Below are positions 8,646 to 16,719 of a stretch of 64,000 nt of DNA, one piece after another (within the stretch, counting starts at the first letter, position 1; the number at the start of each line of letters is the position of its first letter). Source of the DNA: Christensenellaceae bacterium Phil7 (lineage in GTDB: Bacteria; Bacillota; Clostridia; Christensenellales; CAG-138). The notes beneath the pieces were generated by a model. The model had not been told where the DNA came from. It saw nothing but the letters and a program-made list of their open reading frames with translations, and did not search any database. The translations under genes and the position numbers were made by a program. The DNA lies in NCBI GenBank assembly GCA_001940845.1, contig MSGV01000029.1, positions 52,802 through 116,801 on the forward strand. The letters run 5' to 3'.

Positions 8646-9704
8646 TCACTTTTCCTTAAATACAAATTTCCTCTGGCAAATGAAATTTATCGGATAAATT
8701 ATAAGCTGTGCGAGGATCTGCGCAATCCACATAGGCATGACCAAAGTCATAATCTGCAGAAGCACATAGTTAAATGCAAGCATTATAGCTGCAAGCACAT
8801 AATACTTCCATACACTGCCCATCGACTCGCTTTCAAATACGACCTTGCAATTCAGAATGTAGTTTAAAACAGAGCTCACAATTCGTGCAATTATCAATGC
8901 AGGCAGCTTCGGTTCAAGCGCAAGTCCGAACAGGCTGAATGTACCATTAACCGAGAAATGCCCGAATACGCCGGTCAATACAAGCAGCAGTACATAATCG
9001 ACCACCCAGCTTATGAATGACGAAGCAACGAATCCAAATATCATCTTATAGATGCGCCATGAATCCTTGAGCGTATTGAAATGAGATGTCTCATTCTTAT
9101 TCAAATAGACCGTCTCAATTGTAACTTCATGGATCGGAATATGCTTTTTTGTACAGATGAGCAACTGATTTATCTCATACTCATAGCGTTCACCCTTTAT
9201 CTGAAGCATTTCATCCAACAGATCGGTTGAAAATGCGCGAAGCCCAGTTTGAGTATCATATACCCTTACTCCGGTCGAAACAGCAAAGACACCGCGGGTT
9301 ATCGTATTTCCAATCCTGCTCCTCAGCGGCACATTGCCCTTGAAAGCACGGCTGCCAAGCACAAGCGAATCGCGATGCATAGACCACTCCCGGCTGACAT
9401 TTTCAACATCCCTGATTAGATGCTGACCATCGGCATCGACTGTAACAATACCCTCATCGACAAAGTCCTGTGCATTGACCCACTCAAATGCGGTTTTCAT
9501 AGCACGTCCTTTGCCCTTATTCACTTCATGGTGGATTAGCTTTATCCTATCTCCCATAGTTTCAAGCCTTGAGAAGATCGACTGCTTATCCGCCGAGCTG
9601 CCGTCATCGACTATAACCAGCAGATAATCGGTTTCGGCAATAAAATCTTCTGCAAGCTTGATGAGTTTTTCATCCGGCTCATAGGCCGGTATCACTGCTA
9701 TCAT
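8646..9704 (-). CDS. GT2 glycosyltransferase fused to a GtrA-like membrane domain
   Basis: A 352-residue protein of two parts. Residues 1-220 are a family 2 glycosyltransferase of the dolichyl/undecaprenyl-phosphate sugar synthase type, with the nucleotide motif VIPAYEPDEKL, the VDDGSS strand and VDADGQH as the DXD metal site. Residues about 225-350 are a four-helix GtrA/PF04138 domain, which in separate proteins flips lipid-linked sugars. The fusion would couple making and moving a polyprenyl-phosphate sugar. Two in-frame ATGs exist; the second, at 9704, has GGAG at ideal spacing while the first (9719) has none, so the second is chosen. It is followed by the phosphodiester glycosidase gene. 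Confidence 0.88.
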   Translation of the reverse strand: MIAVIPAYEPDEKLIKLAEDFIAETDYLLVIVDDGSSADKQSIFSRLETMGDRIKLIHHEVNKGKGRAMKTAFEWVNAQDFVDEGIVTVDADGQHLIRDVENVSREWSMHRDSLVLGSRAFKGNVPLRSRIGNTITRGVFAVSTGVRVYDTQTGLRAFSTDLLDEMLQIKGERYEYEINQLLICTKKHIPIHEVTIETVYLNKNETSHFNTLKDSWRIYKMIFGFVASSFISWVVDYVLLLVLTGVFGHFSVNGTFSLFGLALEPKLPALIIARIVSSVLNYILNCKVVFESESMGSVWKYYVLAAIMLAFNYVLLQIMTLVMPMWIAQILAQLIIYPINFICQRKFVFKEK

Positions 9705-10016
9705 TTTGACTCCGTTCATTCCGCAATAAGCAGACCACTGCTTACTTTAGCGGCAGTTTTCAATGATTATTGTGGATTATTTTTGGACCCACGCTTTAGA
9801 TTATAGCATATTTATGCTCAAGATGGAATAACCCAAAGAGCATTTTCTATCAAAATGCGAAATTTAACAAAGCAGACACAATTCGCCCTCTATTTAATAT
9901 ATAGTCGAAATATTTGCTTTATTTCTTGAAAAATCAACCATGCCTATTTATGCCGACACGGTTGATGTTATATTATTTTCACCTTATTTATGTTCTCATA
10001 TTCGGATAGATTTATT
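9705..10016. other. Intergenic region with a promoter for the GT2-GtrA gene
   Basis: This 312-nt stretch lies between two minus-strand genes. A minus-strand extended -10 (TGCTATAAT; -10 at 9800-9805) with a poor -35 (TTCCAT at 17 nt) is the only signal I see. No convincing terminator for the upstream PP2C-like gene and no ORF with an SD were found. Confidence 0.45.
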
Positions 10017-11405
10017 CTACCCTAAATCATCTGTAAGACTAGGCGTAGGCTTTTCCGGTTCCTGGGTTACAACCGGTTCGGTGGGCGTTGGAGTCTCATC
10101 GGGCTCGGTAGGCTCCGGGGTTGAAGTATCAACGGGTACATCGGTTGCGGGAGCATCGGTAACCGGTTCGCCTGTAGGCAATTCCGGCGTTGGCTTATCT
10201 GCGGGAGGAGTCTGGCTGCCAATCGGAGGATTTGCGGTCGGATACGGAGGAGCCGACGTTGGCTTATCCCATCCTCCTCCACCCGGAGGCATAGTTGGTC
10301 TAATAGCCGGAGTTGGGTTTGCCGGCCTTGAACCAGGGATTATCGTTGCATTGGGATCACGCGTATTCAAAGGTAACGAGCTATTGTTAACCTTATTTCC
10401 TCCTTGATTTATAAATGGAGTGGGGGTTGCATCCAAATCGACTCTGCCGGACAAATCTCCCGTAGGATTGTTGTTCGGTATCGGCGTTGCAAGAGGATTC
10501 CAATTATTATTTCCTGTTGCCACAGGCGGGTTTGTGTTATTGTCATTTGGAGCGGTCGTCCCTCTGTTATTTCCGGCAATAATGATTATTATCGCTGCTG
10601 CTATAAAAATTATTGCCAGTACCAGCGCGTACCAAGGACTTTCATGTATCTCCGGTATACGCTTACCCTTAAAGCTTCCAATCGCAGATGCCCCGTCACG
10701 ACCGACCTCCATAATCATTGCCGAAAATCCACCGATATCTGCGCTCGAATCGGCAGCACACACTGCTTCTGTAAGCTTATCGATGCGTTCAGCAGCCGAG
10801 ATTGGCAACTCAAGAATAGAAAGCAGCTCATTATCGCTCAGAGTATCGCAAACAGCGCTTGAACACAACAGCAGCACATCACCTTGATCAAATTTCTCAT
10901 CTTCATATACCGGCAGATCCAGATTTTGCTTGTCCGCATACCCAATGTATCTGGAATAGCATTGCTGATGAGCATTATCAGCATCCTCATACTGACAATG
11001 TTCATCCGTAAGCCTCTTAAGCTTTCCATAGTGCATTAAAAATGCCGCACAACCTCCAAGATTGGTCACTGCGAGTTTATTTCCATGAATTACAGCGGAA
11101 ACCGCAGTGCATCCGCTAGTTTCATTTACAAAAGCTTTTTCATTTGCGGAAACAATTGCATCGTACATCGCATTTTTTCTTCGTACAAATGAATCCTTTA
11201 CATCAAATCTGATACCTGTCATGCATTCTGCCGCCATTTTAAGCGCTGACTCATCATTTCCTATGGATTCTGCCAGAACAGCAGTAACGCCTTCATCCAT
11301 TCTGCCTTCACGCTCAAAAAAGCTTGATGCGATCCAAGCAGCATCATTAATGCTGAGCTCATGACCGGCTCCGCGCACGACCGCAGCGAGTTTATAATTA
11401 AGCAT
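10017..11405 (-). CDS. Membrane-anchored PP2C-like protein, probably catalytically inactive
   Basis: 462 residues: a cytoplasmic PP2C-like domain (about 1-240), one transmembrane helix (about 257-277) and a long extracellular Pro/Thr/Asn-rich tail. The fold is recognisable from TAVSAVIHGNKLAVTNLGG, KLKRLTDEH and DVLLLCSSAVCDTLSDNEL. The acidic metal ligands of real PP2C enzymes look lost: the usual VGDSR is LGGCA (116-120), the usual SDGL is SSAV (182-185), the usual terminal DN is GG, and the N-terminal DGMGG-type motif is replaced by ESIGND. It is therefore probably a sensor or scaffold, not a phosphatase. No PASTA-type kinase is adjacent. The SD is AGAAAGGA at 6 nt. The disordered tail could contact the wall. 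Confidence 0.65.
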   Translation of the reverse strand: MLNYKLAAVVRGAGHELSINDAAWIASSFFEREGRMDEGVTAVLAESIGNDESALKMAAECMTGIRFDVKDSFVRRKNAMYDAIVSANEKAFVNETSGCTAVSAVIHGNKLAVTNLGGCAAFLMHYGKLKRLTDEHCQYEDADNAHQQCYSRYIGYADKQNLDLPVYEDEKFDQGDVLLLCSSAVCDTLSDNELLSILELPISAAERIDKLTEAVCAADSSADIGGFSAMIMEVGRDGASAIGSFKGKRIPEIHESPWYALVLAIIFIAAAIIIIIAGNNRGTTAPNDNNTNPPVATGNNNWNPLATPIPNNNPTGDLSGRVDLDATPTPFINQGGNKVNNSSLPLNTRDPNATIIPGSRPANPTPAIRPTMPPGGGGWDKPTSAPPYPTANPPIGSQTPPADKPTPELPTGEPVTDAPATDVPVDTSTPEPTEPDETPTPTEPVVTQEPEKPTPSLTDDLG

Positions 11406-11727
11406 TTGAATTCCTTTCTGCCATTAAAATCGGCAATAGAACACTGTATCATATGAATAATTGCCAATTGCAAAGATCCAGTATGTATTATACAACAAAT
11501 TTGAACGGCATTCAAGCAAAGATTGATATATCAATGTTTGTTTTGTGTTTCGCAATATCTATAGATCTTCATTAGCCGCAATATATTTTATGGATTGGTA
11601 AAATGCTATTGCATTTTCACATTGTTCTGAGTTATAATAGGCTTTGCATCGGCTATGCTGCTACATGGTCGAGAGTTTGCGGAAAGTGGGTTTCCATCGC
11701 CTGCTTCCAACATTTAGGAGAAAGAAA
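11406..11727. other. Divergent promoter region of the PP2C-like gene and rpmE
   Basis: The 322-nt AT-rich spacer contains the rpmE promoter (below). A promoter for the minus-strand PP2C-like gene must also lie here; candidates such as TATGAT near 11450 lack a good -35, so none is assigned. Confidence 0.4.
11609..11638 (+). promoter_or_regulatory. Promoter of rpmE
   Basis: TTGCAT (11609-11614), an 18-nt spacer and TATAAT (11633-11638), about 90 nt before the rpmE start. Confidence 0.6.
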
Positions 11728-11928
11728 ATGAAAAAGGACATCCATCCTTCCTACGGCGAATGCATCGTTCGCTGCGCTTGCGGTGAAACCTTTAAGAGCG
11801 GCTCCGTAAAGGGCGAGCTCAAGGTTGAAATCTGCTCCAAGTGCCACCCCTTCTACACAGGCCGTCAGAAGCTCGTTGACAGCGGCGGACGTGTTGATAA
11901 GTTCAAGAAGCGCTATGGTATGAATTGA
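11728..11928 (+). CDS. rpmE: 50S ribosomal protein L31, zinc-binding form
   Basis: A 66-residue large-subunit protein that bridges the ribosomal subunits. The zinc-coordinating cysteines of the C+ type are all present: C16 and C18 (RCACG) and C36 and C39 (CSKC), followed by the family hallmark HPFYTGRQK. The frame is open from 11644, but the ATG at 11728 with the SD AGGAG seven bases upstream gives the standard length. The presence of the zinc form means it could serve as a zinc store, with a C- paralogue elsewhere in some species. The gene has its own promoter and terminator. Confidence 0.95.
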   Translation: MKKDIHPSYGECIVRCACGETFKSGSVKGELKVEICSKCHPFYTGRQKLVDSGGRVDKFKKRYGMN

Positions 11929-11956
11929 TCTGTTTTTACTTTAAACACAATATAAC

Positions 11957-11992
11957 AAAGAACGGCTGCTCAACACAGTCGTTCTTTTGTTT
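11957..11992 (+). terminator. rpmE terminator
   Basis: AAAGAACGGCTG pairs with CAGTCGTTCTTT across a 7-nt loop, followed by TTGTTTC. Confidence 0.75.
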
Positions 11993-12025
11993 CAGAGCTG
12001 CCAAGCCGATCTTGCAGCACTAAAA

Positions 12026-12529
12026 TTATTTCTTCATAAATGCTCCGCGTTTCTCCAATGCGAAGAGCAACAGCATACCCAATAATCCGCAGCACACTAC
12101 TTCACCCAGGCCCACCGAAAATGCAAAGAATGGAATCGATTCCGGGAGTCTGCTGACATATGCAATGACAAACGGCATTATTATTGTATTTGCGAGGATT
12201 GGAGGCACTGTCGCCAACCACCTGTGTTTTTTTAATGCCCATGTTCCTATGGCGCCGATCAATGTTGCAAGCGTCCCAAATATGACATCATATATCCCTG
12301 CGCCCGTAAGGATGTTTGCGAGCAGACAGCCAATACTGAGACCCGGTATAGCAGCCGCAGTGAAATACGGTAAAACTGTCAGGGCTTCTGCAATGCGGAA
12401 TTGAAAGACTCCGCCCACAGTCGGTATGAAGCTTGTCGCATAGGTGAGCACTGTGTATAGTGCGGCTATGAGTGCACCGGCAACTATGCCTTTAGTGCTG
12501 ATGTGCTTTGCTTGATCTTTTTTCTTCAT
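12026..12529 (-). CDS. queT: QueT family queuosine-precursor transporter (ECF S component)
   Basis: A 167-residue integral membrane protein of PF06177. The family features are visible: GIVAGALIAALYTVLTY in helix 1, the loop FQFRIAEALTVLPYF, and IGCLLANILTGAGIYDVIFGTLATL. QueT proteins act as substrate-binding S components of energy-coupling-factor transporters for preQ0/preQ1 or queuine. The A/A'/T modules are not in this window, so it must use a shared ECF module. The leader directly before it folds like a preQ1-sensing RNA (12541-12602), which supports the assignment. The SD AAGGAG is part of that leader. Confidence 0.9.
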   Translation of the reverse strand: MKKKDQAKHISTKGIVAGALIAALYTVLTYATSFIPTVGGVFQFRIAEALTVLPYFTAAAIPGLSIGCLLANILTGAGIYDVIFGTLATLIGAIGTWALKKHRWLATVPPILANTIIMPFVIAYVSRLPESIPFFAFSVGLGEVVCCGLLGMLLLFALEKRGAFMKK

Positions 12530-12540
12530 ATTGATTTTTT

Positions 12541-12602
12541 CTCCTTAGTTTTGTTTTTTCAATGGGTATACCCATTTCAGTGAGGATGGTTACGAACTCA
12601 CT
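12541..12602 (-). promoter_or_regulatory. preQ1-type riboswitch candidate upstream of queT
   Basis: Read on the minus strand: a 6-bp stem AGTGAG/CTCACT closing a 12-nt loop that contains GTAACC, a separate perfect hairpin AATGGG-TATA-CCCATT (12561-12576), then an A-rich tail ending in the SD (AAAACTAAGGAG). The first stem, the loop and the tail resemble preQ1-I RNAs, in which loop C residues pair with the SD region and the A-rich strand docks in the stem. The inserted hairpin is not part of the minimal class I and recalls the extra stem of preQ1-II. Transcription from the promoter at 12609-12637 would start at the first base of the stem. Translational control is inferred because the SD is inside the fold. 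Confidence 0.65.
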
Positions 12603-12608
12603 ACGCAT

Positions 12609-12637
12609 ATTTTAACATCTAATCGTTCTGACTTCAA
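12609..12637 (-). promoter_or_regulatory. queT promoter
   Basis: Minus strand TTGAAG (12632-12637), 17 nt, TAAAAT (12609-12614). The predicted start coincides with the 5' end of the riboswitch fold. Confidence 0.6.
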
Positions 12638-12670
12638 TACCCATATTTAAGCTCAAAGGCTTAAATTTTT

Positions 12671-12699
12671 TTGCAATATATTAATAATGATGTTATAAT
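12671..12699 (+). promoter_or_regulatory. Promoter of the ABC exporter operon
   Basis: TTGCAA (12671-12676), 17 nt, TATAAT (12694-12699), about 50 nt before the first exporter gene. It is back to back with the queT promoter. Confidence 0.7.
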
Positions 12700-12749
12700 T
12701 TAACCAATATTGACGCGCCGATTCATTCGGCAATAAAAGAAAGGGAACC

Positions 12750-14582
12750 ATGGAAACAATAAATAAAAAGAACAAAAACACCGGCATCAGACGGATTCTT
12801 CCCTGTGCAATAGGGTATCGTATTCCCACCTTCCTGACACCGCTATTCATCATCTTTGAAGTACTTCTCGAAGTATTTATCCCCATGCTCATGGCAGCTC
12901 TTGTCGATGGCGGGCTATACCGAGCGAACGATTTTCTGCTGAAGCAGTACTTTTCTCCTATGCTGATTGCAGATCAAAAGAAGTTTGTGATTGTTGTTGG
13001 CTGTATCATGGTGCTTGCGGCACTGCTGTCACTTATGTTCGGCATGCTTGCTGCGAGAACAGCAGCCGTTGCCGGTATGGGCTTTGCGAAGAACCTTCGC
13101 AAAAGCATTTTTGAAAAGATCCAATCCTTTTCGTTCAAAAATACTGATAAATTTTCAACTTCATCGCTTGTAATGCGCGCCACCACTGATGTCAACAACC
13201 TGCAAAATCTTTACCAGCAGGCTATAAGAACATTCGTGCGTGCCCCTGTCATGATGATCCTTGCGGCAGTTATGGCTATGCGTATAAATATCAGTCTTTC
13301 GATGATATTCGTCATAGCCGTTCCGCTTTTATTCGCTATTTTGCTTATTTTCGGCAAGGCTGCCAGACCGCGCTTTGCACTCATGCTAAAAAAATATGAC
13401 AACATGAATGCTTCTGTTCAGGAAAATCTGACTGGTGTACGCGTCGTCAAGGCATTTGTACGCGAAGACTATGAGAAAAAGAAATTTGCAAATGCCGCAG
13501 ATGAATTGCAGAAAACACAGGTGTTTGCCCAGAAGATGTTCACATTGATTGGTCCGATACAGATGTTCATAATGTGGGCATGCGCTATCATACTGCTCAT
13601 CTTGGGTGGCAAAGAAGTCATATTCATGGGCACATTGCAAAAGGGAGAGCTCGTAAGCCTGCTTACATATACCAATCAGGTCATCAGCTCGCTCGGCATG
13701 GTTGGCATGATATTCATGATGCTTACAATGACTCGTGAATCCATAGCAAGGATAAATGAAGTTCTTGATGAAGAGATCGATATCAGCAATCCCGCCGGAG
13801 ATTTAAAGGTTCAAAACGGTGATATTGAATTCCGCAATGTTGATTTCAGCTATACGGATAATGAGAAAAATCTCAACCTTCGTGGCATAAATCTCCATCT
13901 GCAGGCAGGTGAAACAATAGGCATCGTCGGGGGCACCGGCGAGGGTAAATCAACATTCGTACAGCTCATTCCAAGGTTCTATGATGTGCTGCATGGTGAA
14001 ATTCTTCTTGCCGGACACAATGTTAAGGAATATCCGCTTTATGAACTTCGTGAATCCGTTTCCATGGTGCTTCAGAAAAATATGCTTTTTTCGGGCACCA
14101 TACGTGAAAATCTTCGCTGGGGCGATCCCAATGCCTCCGATGCAGAGATAGAAGAGGCTTGCAGGCTTGCCTGTGCCCATGACTTTATAATGGCATTCCC
14201 CGATGGCTACGATACCGACCTTGGTCAAGGAGGAGTCAATGTATCCGGCGGTCAAAAACAGCGCCTATGCATTGCAAGAGCATTGCTCAAGAAGCCAAAG
14301 GTGCTGATCCTTGATGATTCAACCTCTGCTGTTGATTCAAAGACCGATGAGATCATACGTCGTTCATTCCGCGAACAGCTCAAGGGAACCACAAAGCTTA
14401 TCATCGCTCAGCGCATTTCATCCATTCAGGATGCGGATAGAATCATAGTTCTCGATCAGGGTACTGTCTCCGATATAGGTACCCATGATGAGCTCATGCA
14501 GCGCAGCAAAATATATCAAGAGGTTTATCGTTCGCAGAATAAGGCAAAAGGAGACAGGACGGGGGGTGAGCTTTATGCCTAA
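12750..14582 (+). CDS. ABC exporter half-transporter, degenerate-site subunit
   Basis: A 610-residue type IV ABC exporter subunit: six transmembrane helices (about 1-330) and an ATPase domain. Walker A GGTGEGKS is near residue 394, the signature is a canonical VSGGQ, and Walker B reads LILDDSTSAVD near 520, where the catalytic Glu is Asp. This is the usual pattern for the non-hydrolysing partner in heterodimeric exporters such as TM287/288 or BmrCD. Substrate is unknown; multidrug or lipid export is typical. The SD is AAAGGGAA. It overlaps the next gene by 8 nt and surely forms one complex with it. Confidence 0.92.
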   Translation: METINKKNKNTGIRRILPCAIGYRIPTFLTPLFIIFEVLLEVFIPMLMAALVDGGLYRANDFLLKQYFSPMLIADQKKFVIVVGCIMVLAALLSLMFGMLAARTAAVAGMGFAKNLRKSIFEKIQSFSFKNTDKFSTSSLVMRATTDVNNLQNLYQQAIRTFVRAPVMMILAAVMAMRINISLSMIFVIAVPLLFAILLIFGKAARPRFALMLKKYDNMNASVQENLTGVRVVKAFVREDYEKKKFANAADELQKTQVFAQKMFTLIGPIQMFIMWACAIILLILGGKEVIFMGTLQKGELVSLLTYTNQVISSLGMVGMIFMMLTMTRESIARINEVLDEEIDISNPAGDLKVQNGDIEFRNVDFSYTDNEKNLNLRGINLHLQAGETIGIVGGTGEGKSTFVQLIPRFYDVLHGEILLAGHNVKEYPLYELRESVSMVLQKNMLFSGTIRENLRWGDPNASDAEIEEACRLACAHDFIMAFPDGYDTDLGQGGVNVSGGQKQRLCIARALLKKPKVLILDDSTSAVDSKTDEIIRRSFREQLKGTTKLIIAQRISSIQDADRIIVLDQGTVSDIGTHDELMQRSKIYQEVYRSQNKAKGDRTGGELYA

Positions 14583-16422
14583 TCAGCGTGAAATAACTGC
14601 AGATTTTAAGGGTAAACGTAGACCCGATAATGCATTCAAAACATTTGGCAGGATCTTTACTTACTATAATAAATGCCGCTGGATGTTCATCATAGCGGTG
14701 ATAACGATCCTTCTATACTCCGCATCCACCATTGCAGCTTCATATATGATGAAACCCTTGGTTGCAGTGCTTGAGGAGACAAACATTGTGCAATCCGAAC
14801 AATATGCAAAGTACCTCGCGCTTATAATAGGCATGGCATTTTTATACGTTGCCAGCGTGGTTACAAATTACTTGCTTAATTATCTGATGCTCATCTGCTC
14901 CACCCAGGTGCTTTGTGAATTGCGCAAGGACATGTTCAATAAGATGCAGAGTCTGCCAATAAAGTATTTCGATACGCATACTCATGGCGAACTTATGAGC
15001 TATTATACGAACGATATCGATGCGATCCGCGAGCTGCTTCACCACAGTATAACCCAGCTTATAATCTCATGCACATCGCTTTTGGGCGTGGTTGCGATGA
15101 TGCTCATCCTATCGCTGAGGCTGTTTGCGGTGGTGGCCGTTATGGGCTTTGTGGTATTTTATACGGTTAAGATAATCGGTAAAAAGAGCAGCAAGAACTT
15201 CTCTCGACAGCAGAAGGCGGTTGCCGCAGTCAATGGTTATATAGAGGAGATGATGGCAGGCCAAAAGGTGGTCAAAGCCTTCAATCATGAAAAACAATGT
15301 ATCGAAACATTTGATACGCTGAATGAGGAGCTTTGCGGTGCCGCGACAAAAGCAAATACCTATGCGAATATCGTGGGACCAATAATGAACAATCTTTCAC
15401 ATATCTTCTATTCGCTCACCTGTACCCTTGGCGTGCTGGGACTTGTCACAAACGGGAGTGTTCTTATAGCCTTTCTCGGATATATCCGGCAGTTTGCAGA
15501 TAGGGTATCCCAGATATCTCAGCAATTCAGTTTCGTGCTGCTTGCCCTTGCAGGCGCAGAAAGAGTATTTAAACTCATGGATGTTGATCCCGAGATTGAT
15601 GATGGCGATGTGCATTTGATCCAGCATGAAAACGGAGAGAAATTCTGGCTTGTTCCCTGCACTGATGGTAGCATCACCGAGATCCCTCTCGTTGGCAGAG
15701 TTGAGCTCCATGATGTTGATTTCAGCTACGATGGTAAAAAGACCGTGCTGCATGATGTTTCACTATATGCCAAGCGAGGGCAGAAGATTGCATTTGTCGG
15801 TTCTACCGGTGCAGGAAAGACAACGATCACAAATCTTATCAATCGCTTTTATGATGTTGATAATGGCGAGATCACCTATGATGGCATTGATGTGCGAAGA
15901 ATAAAAAAGGGAGATCTCAGAAGTACGCTTGGAATGGTTTTGCAGGATACACATCTGTTTACTGGTACCGTTATGGATAATATCCGCTACGGCAAGCTCG
16001 ATGCGACGGACGAAGAATGTATCCGAGCATCAAAGATAGCGAATGCTCATTATTTTATCTCCCATCTTCCCGAGGGCTATGATACAATGCTCGTCTCCGA
16101 TGGTGCCAATCTCTCACAGGGACAGCGGCAGCTCATTGCAATTGCCAGAGCGGCCGTCAGCGAACCAACCGTTTTAATTCTCGATGAAGCAACAAGCTCC
16201 ATCGATACCAGAACCGAACTGTTGATCGAACGCGGTATGGATGGGCTCATGATGGGCAGAACCGTATTTGTTATAGCCCACAGACTATCGACCGTTCGCA
16301 ATTCCAATGCGATAATGGTTCTTGAAAACGGCAGGATCATTGAACGCGGGGACCATGATGATCTCATCCGGGCAAAGGGCAGATATTATGATCTCTACAC
16401 CGGTATGTTTGAGCTAACATAA
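14575..16422 (+). CDS. ABC exporter half-transporter, catalytic-site subunit
   Basis: A 615-residue partner with six membrane helices and an ATPase domain. Walker A STGAGKTT is near residue 408, Walker B ILDEATSS near 535 keeps the catalytic Glu, and the signature is the variant LSQGQ. In the heterodimer the competent ATP site would combine this Walker A/B with the canonical VSGGQ of the first subunit, while its own LSQGQ faces the degenerate site. The frame opens earlier (14485), but the ATG at 14575 with GGGGGTG upstream is the sensible start. A conserved insertion between the membrane and ATPase domains (about residues 345-385) is somewhat longer than in the partner. Confidence 0.92.
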   Translation: MPNQREITADFKGKRRPDNAFKTFGRIFTYYNKCRWMFIIAVITILLYSASTIAASYMMKPLVAVLEETNIVQSEQYAKYLALIIGMAFLYVASVVTNYLLNYLMLICSTQVLCELRKDMFNKMQSLPIKYFDTHTHGELMSYYTNDIDAIRELLHHSITQLIISCTSLLGVVAMMLILSLRLFAVVAVMGFVVFYTVKIIGKKSSKNFSRQQKAVAAVNGYIEEMMAGQKVVKAFNHEKQCIETFDTLNEELCGAATKANTYANIVGPIMNNLSHIFYSLTCTLGVLGLVTNGSVLIAFLGYIRQFADRVSQISQQFSFVLLALAGAERVFKLMDVDPEIDDGDVHLIQHENGEKFWLVPCTDGSITEIPLVGRVELHDVDFSYDGKKTVLHDVSLYAKRGQKIAFVGSTGAGKTTITNLINRFYDVDNGEITYDGIDVRRIKKGDLRSTLGMVLQDTHLFTGTVMDNIRYGKLDATDEECIRASKIANAHYFISHLPEGYDTMLVSDGANLSQGQRQLIAIARAAVSEPTVLILDEATSSIDTRTELLIERGMDGLMMGRTVFVIAHRLSTVRNSNAIMVLENGRIIERGDHDDLIRAKGRYYDLYTGMFELT

Positions 16423-16452
16423 TATTCATACTCAATTCAGTCTATTAAGCAT

Positions 16453-16499
16453 GCATGAGCCCTGAGAATTGAAATGAATTCAATTTTCAGGGCTCATGC
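16453..16499 (+). terminator. Terminator-like hairpin after the ABC exporter operon
   Basis: A 21-bp stem with one G-U pair starting GCATGAGCCCTGA. The following T-tract is weak, so it may act mainly in RNA stabilisation. Confidence 0.6.
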
Positions 16500-16681
16500 G
16501 ATATTCTTAAACTATACATAAATATTATTTTGCGGCATTTATGAATCGATGGAGATTTCCAAATTAACATCGAATATCCATAGTACCGATCACTATAAAA
16601 CAAATCCATCTCCGTTACAACCCTTCTATTCATTTTCTTATCTTCAGATTTTGATAAACTATGGCAATTTCATCTATTCCG

Positions 16682-16690
16682 TGGTATAAT
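16682..16690 (+). promoter_or_regulatory. Extended -10 promoter of the 816-residue membrane protein gene
   Basis: TGGTATAAT (TG at 16682, TATAAT at 16685-16690) with no good -35; 30 nt from the start codon. Confidence 0.5.
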
Positions 16691-16719
16691 CTCCCTGCAA
16701 TAATAAATCAGGAGGCAAT

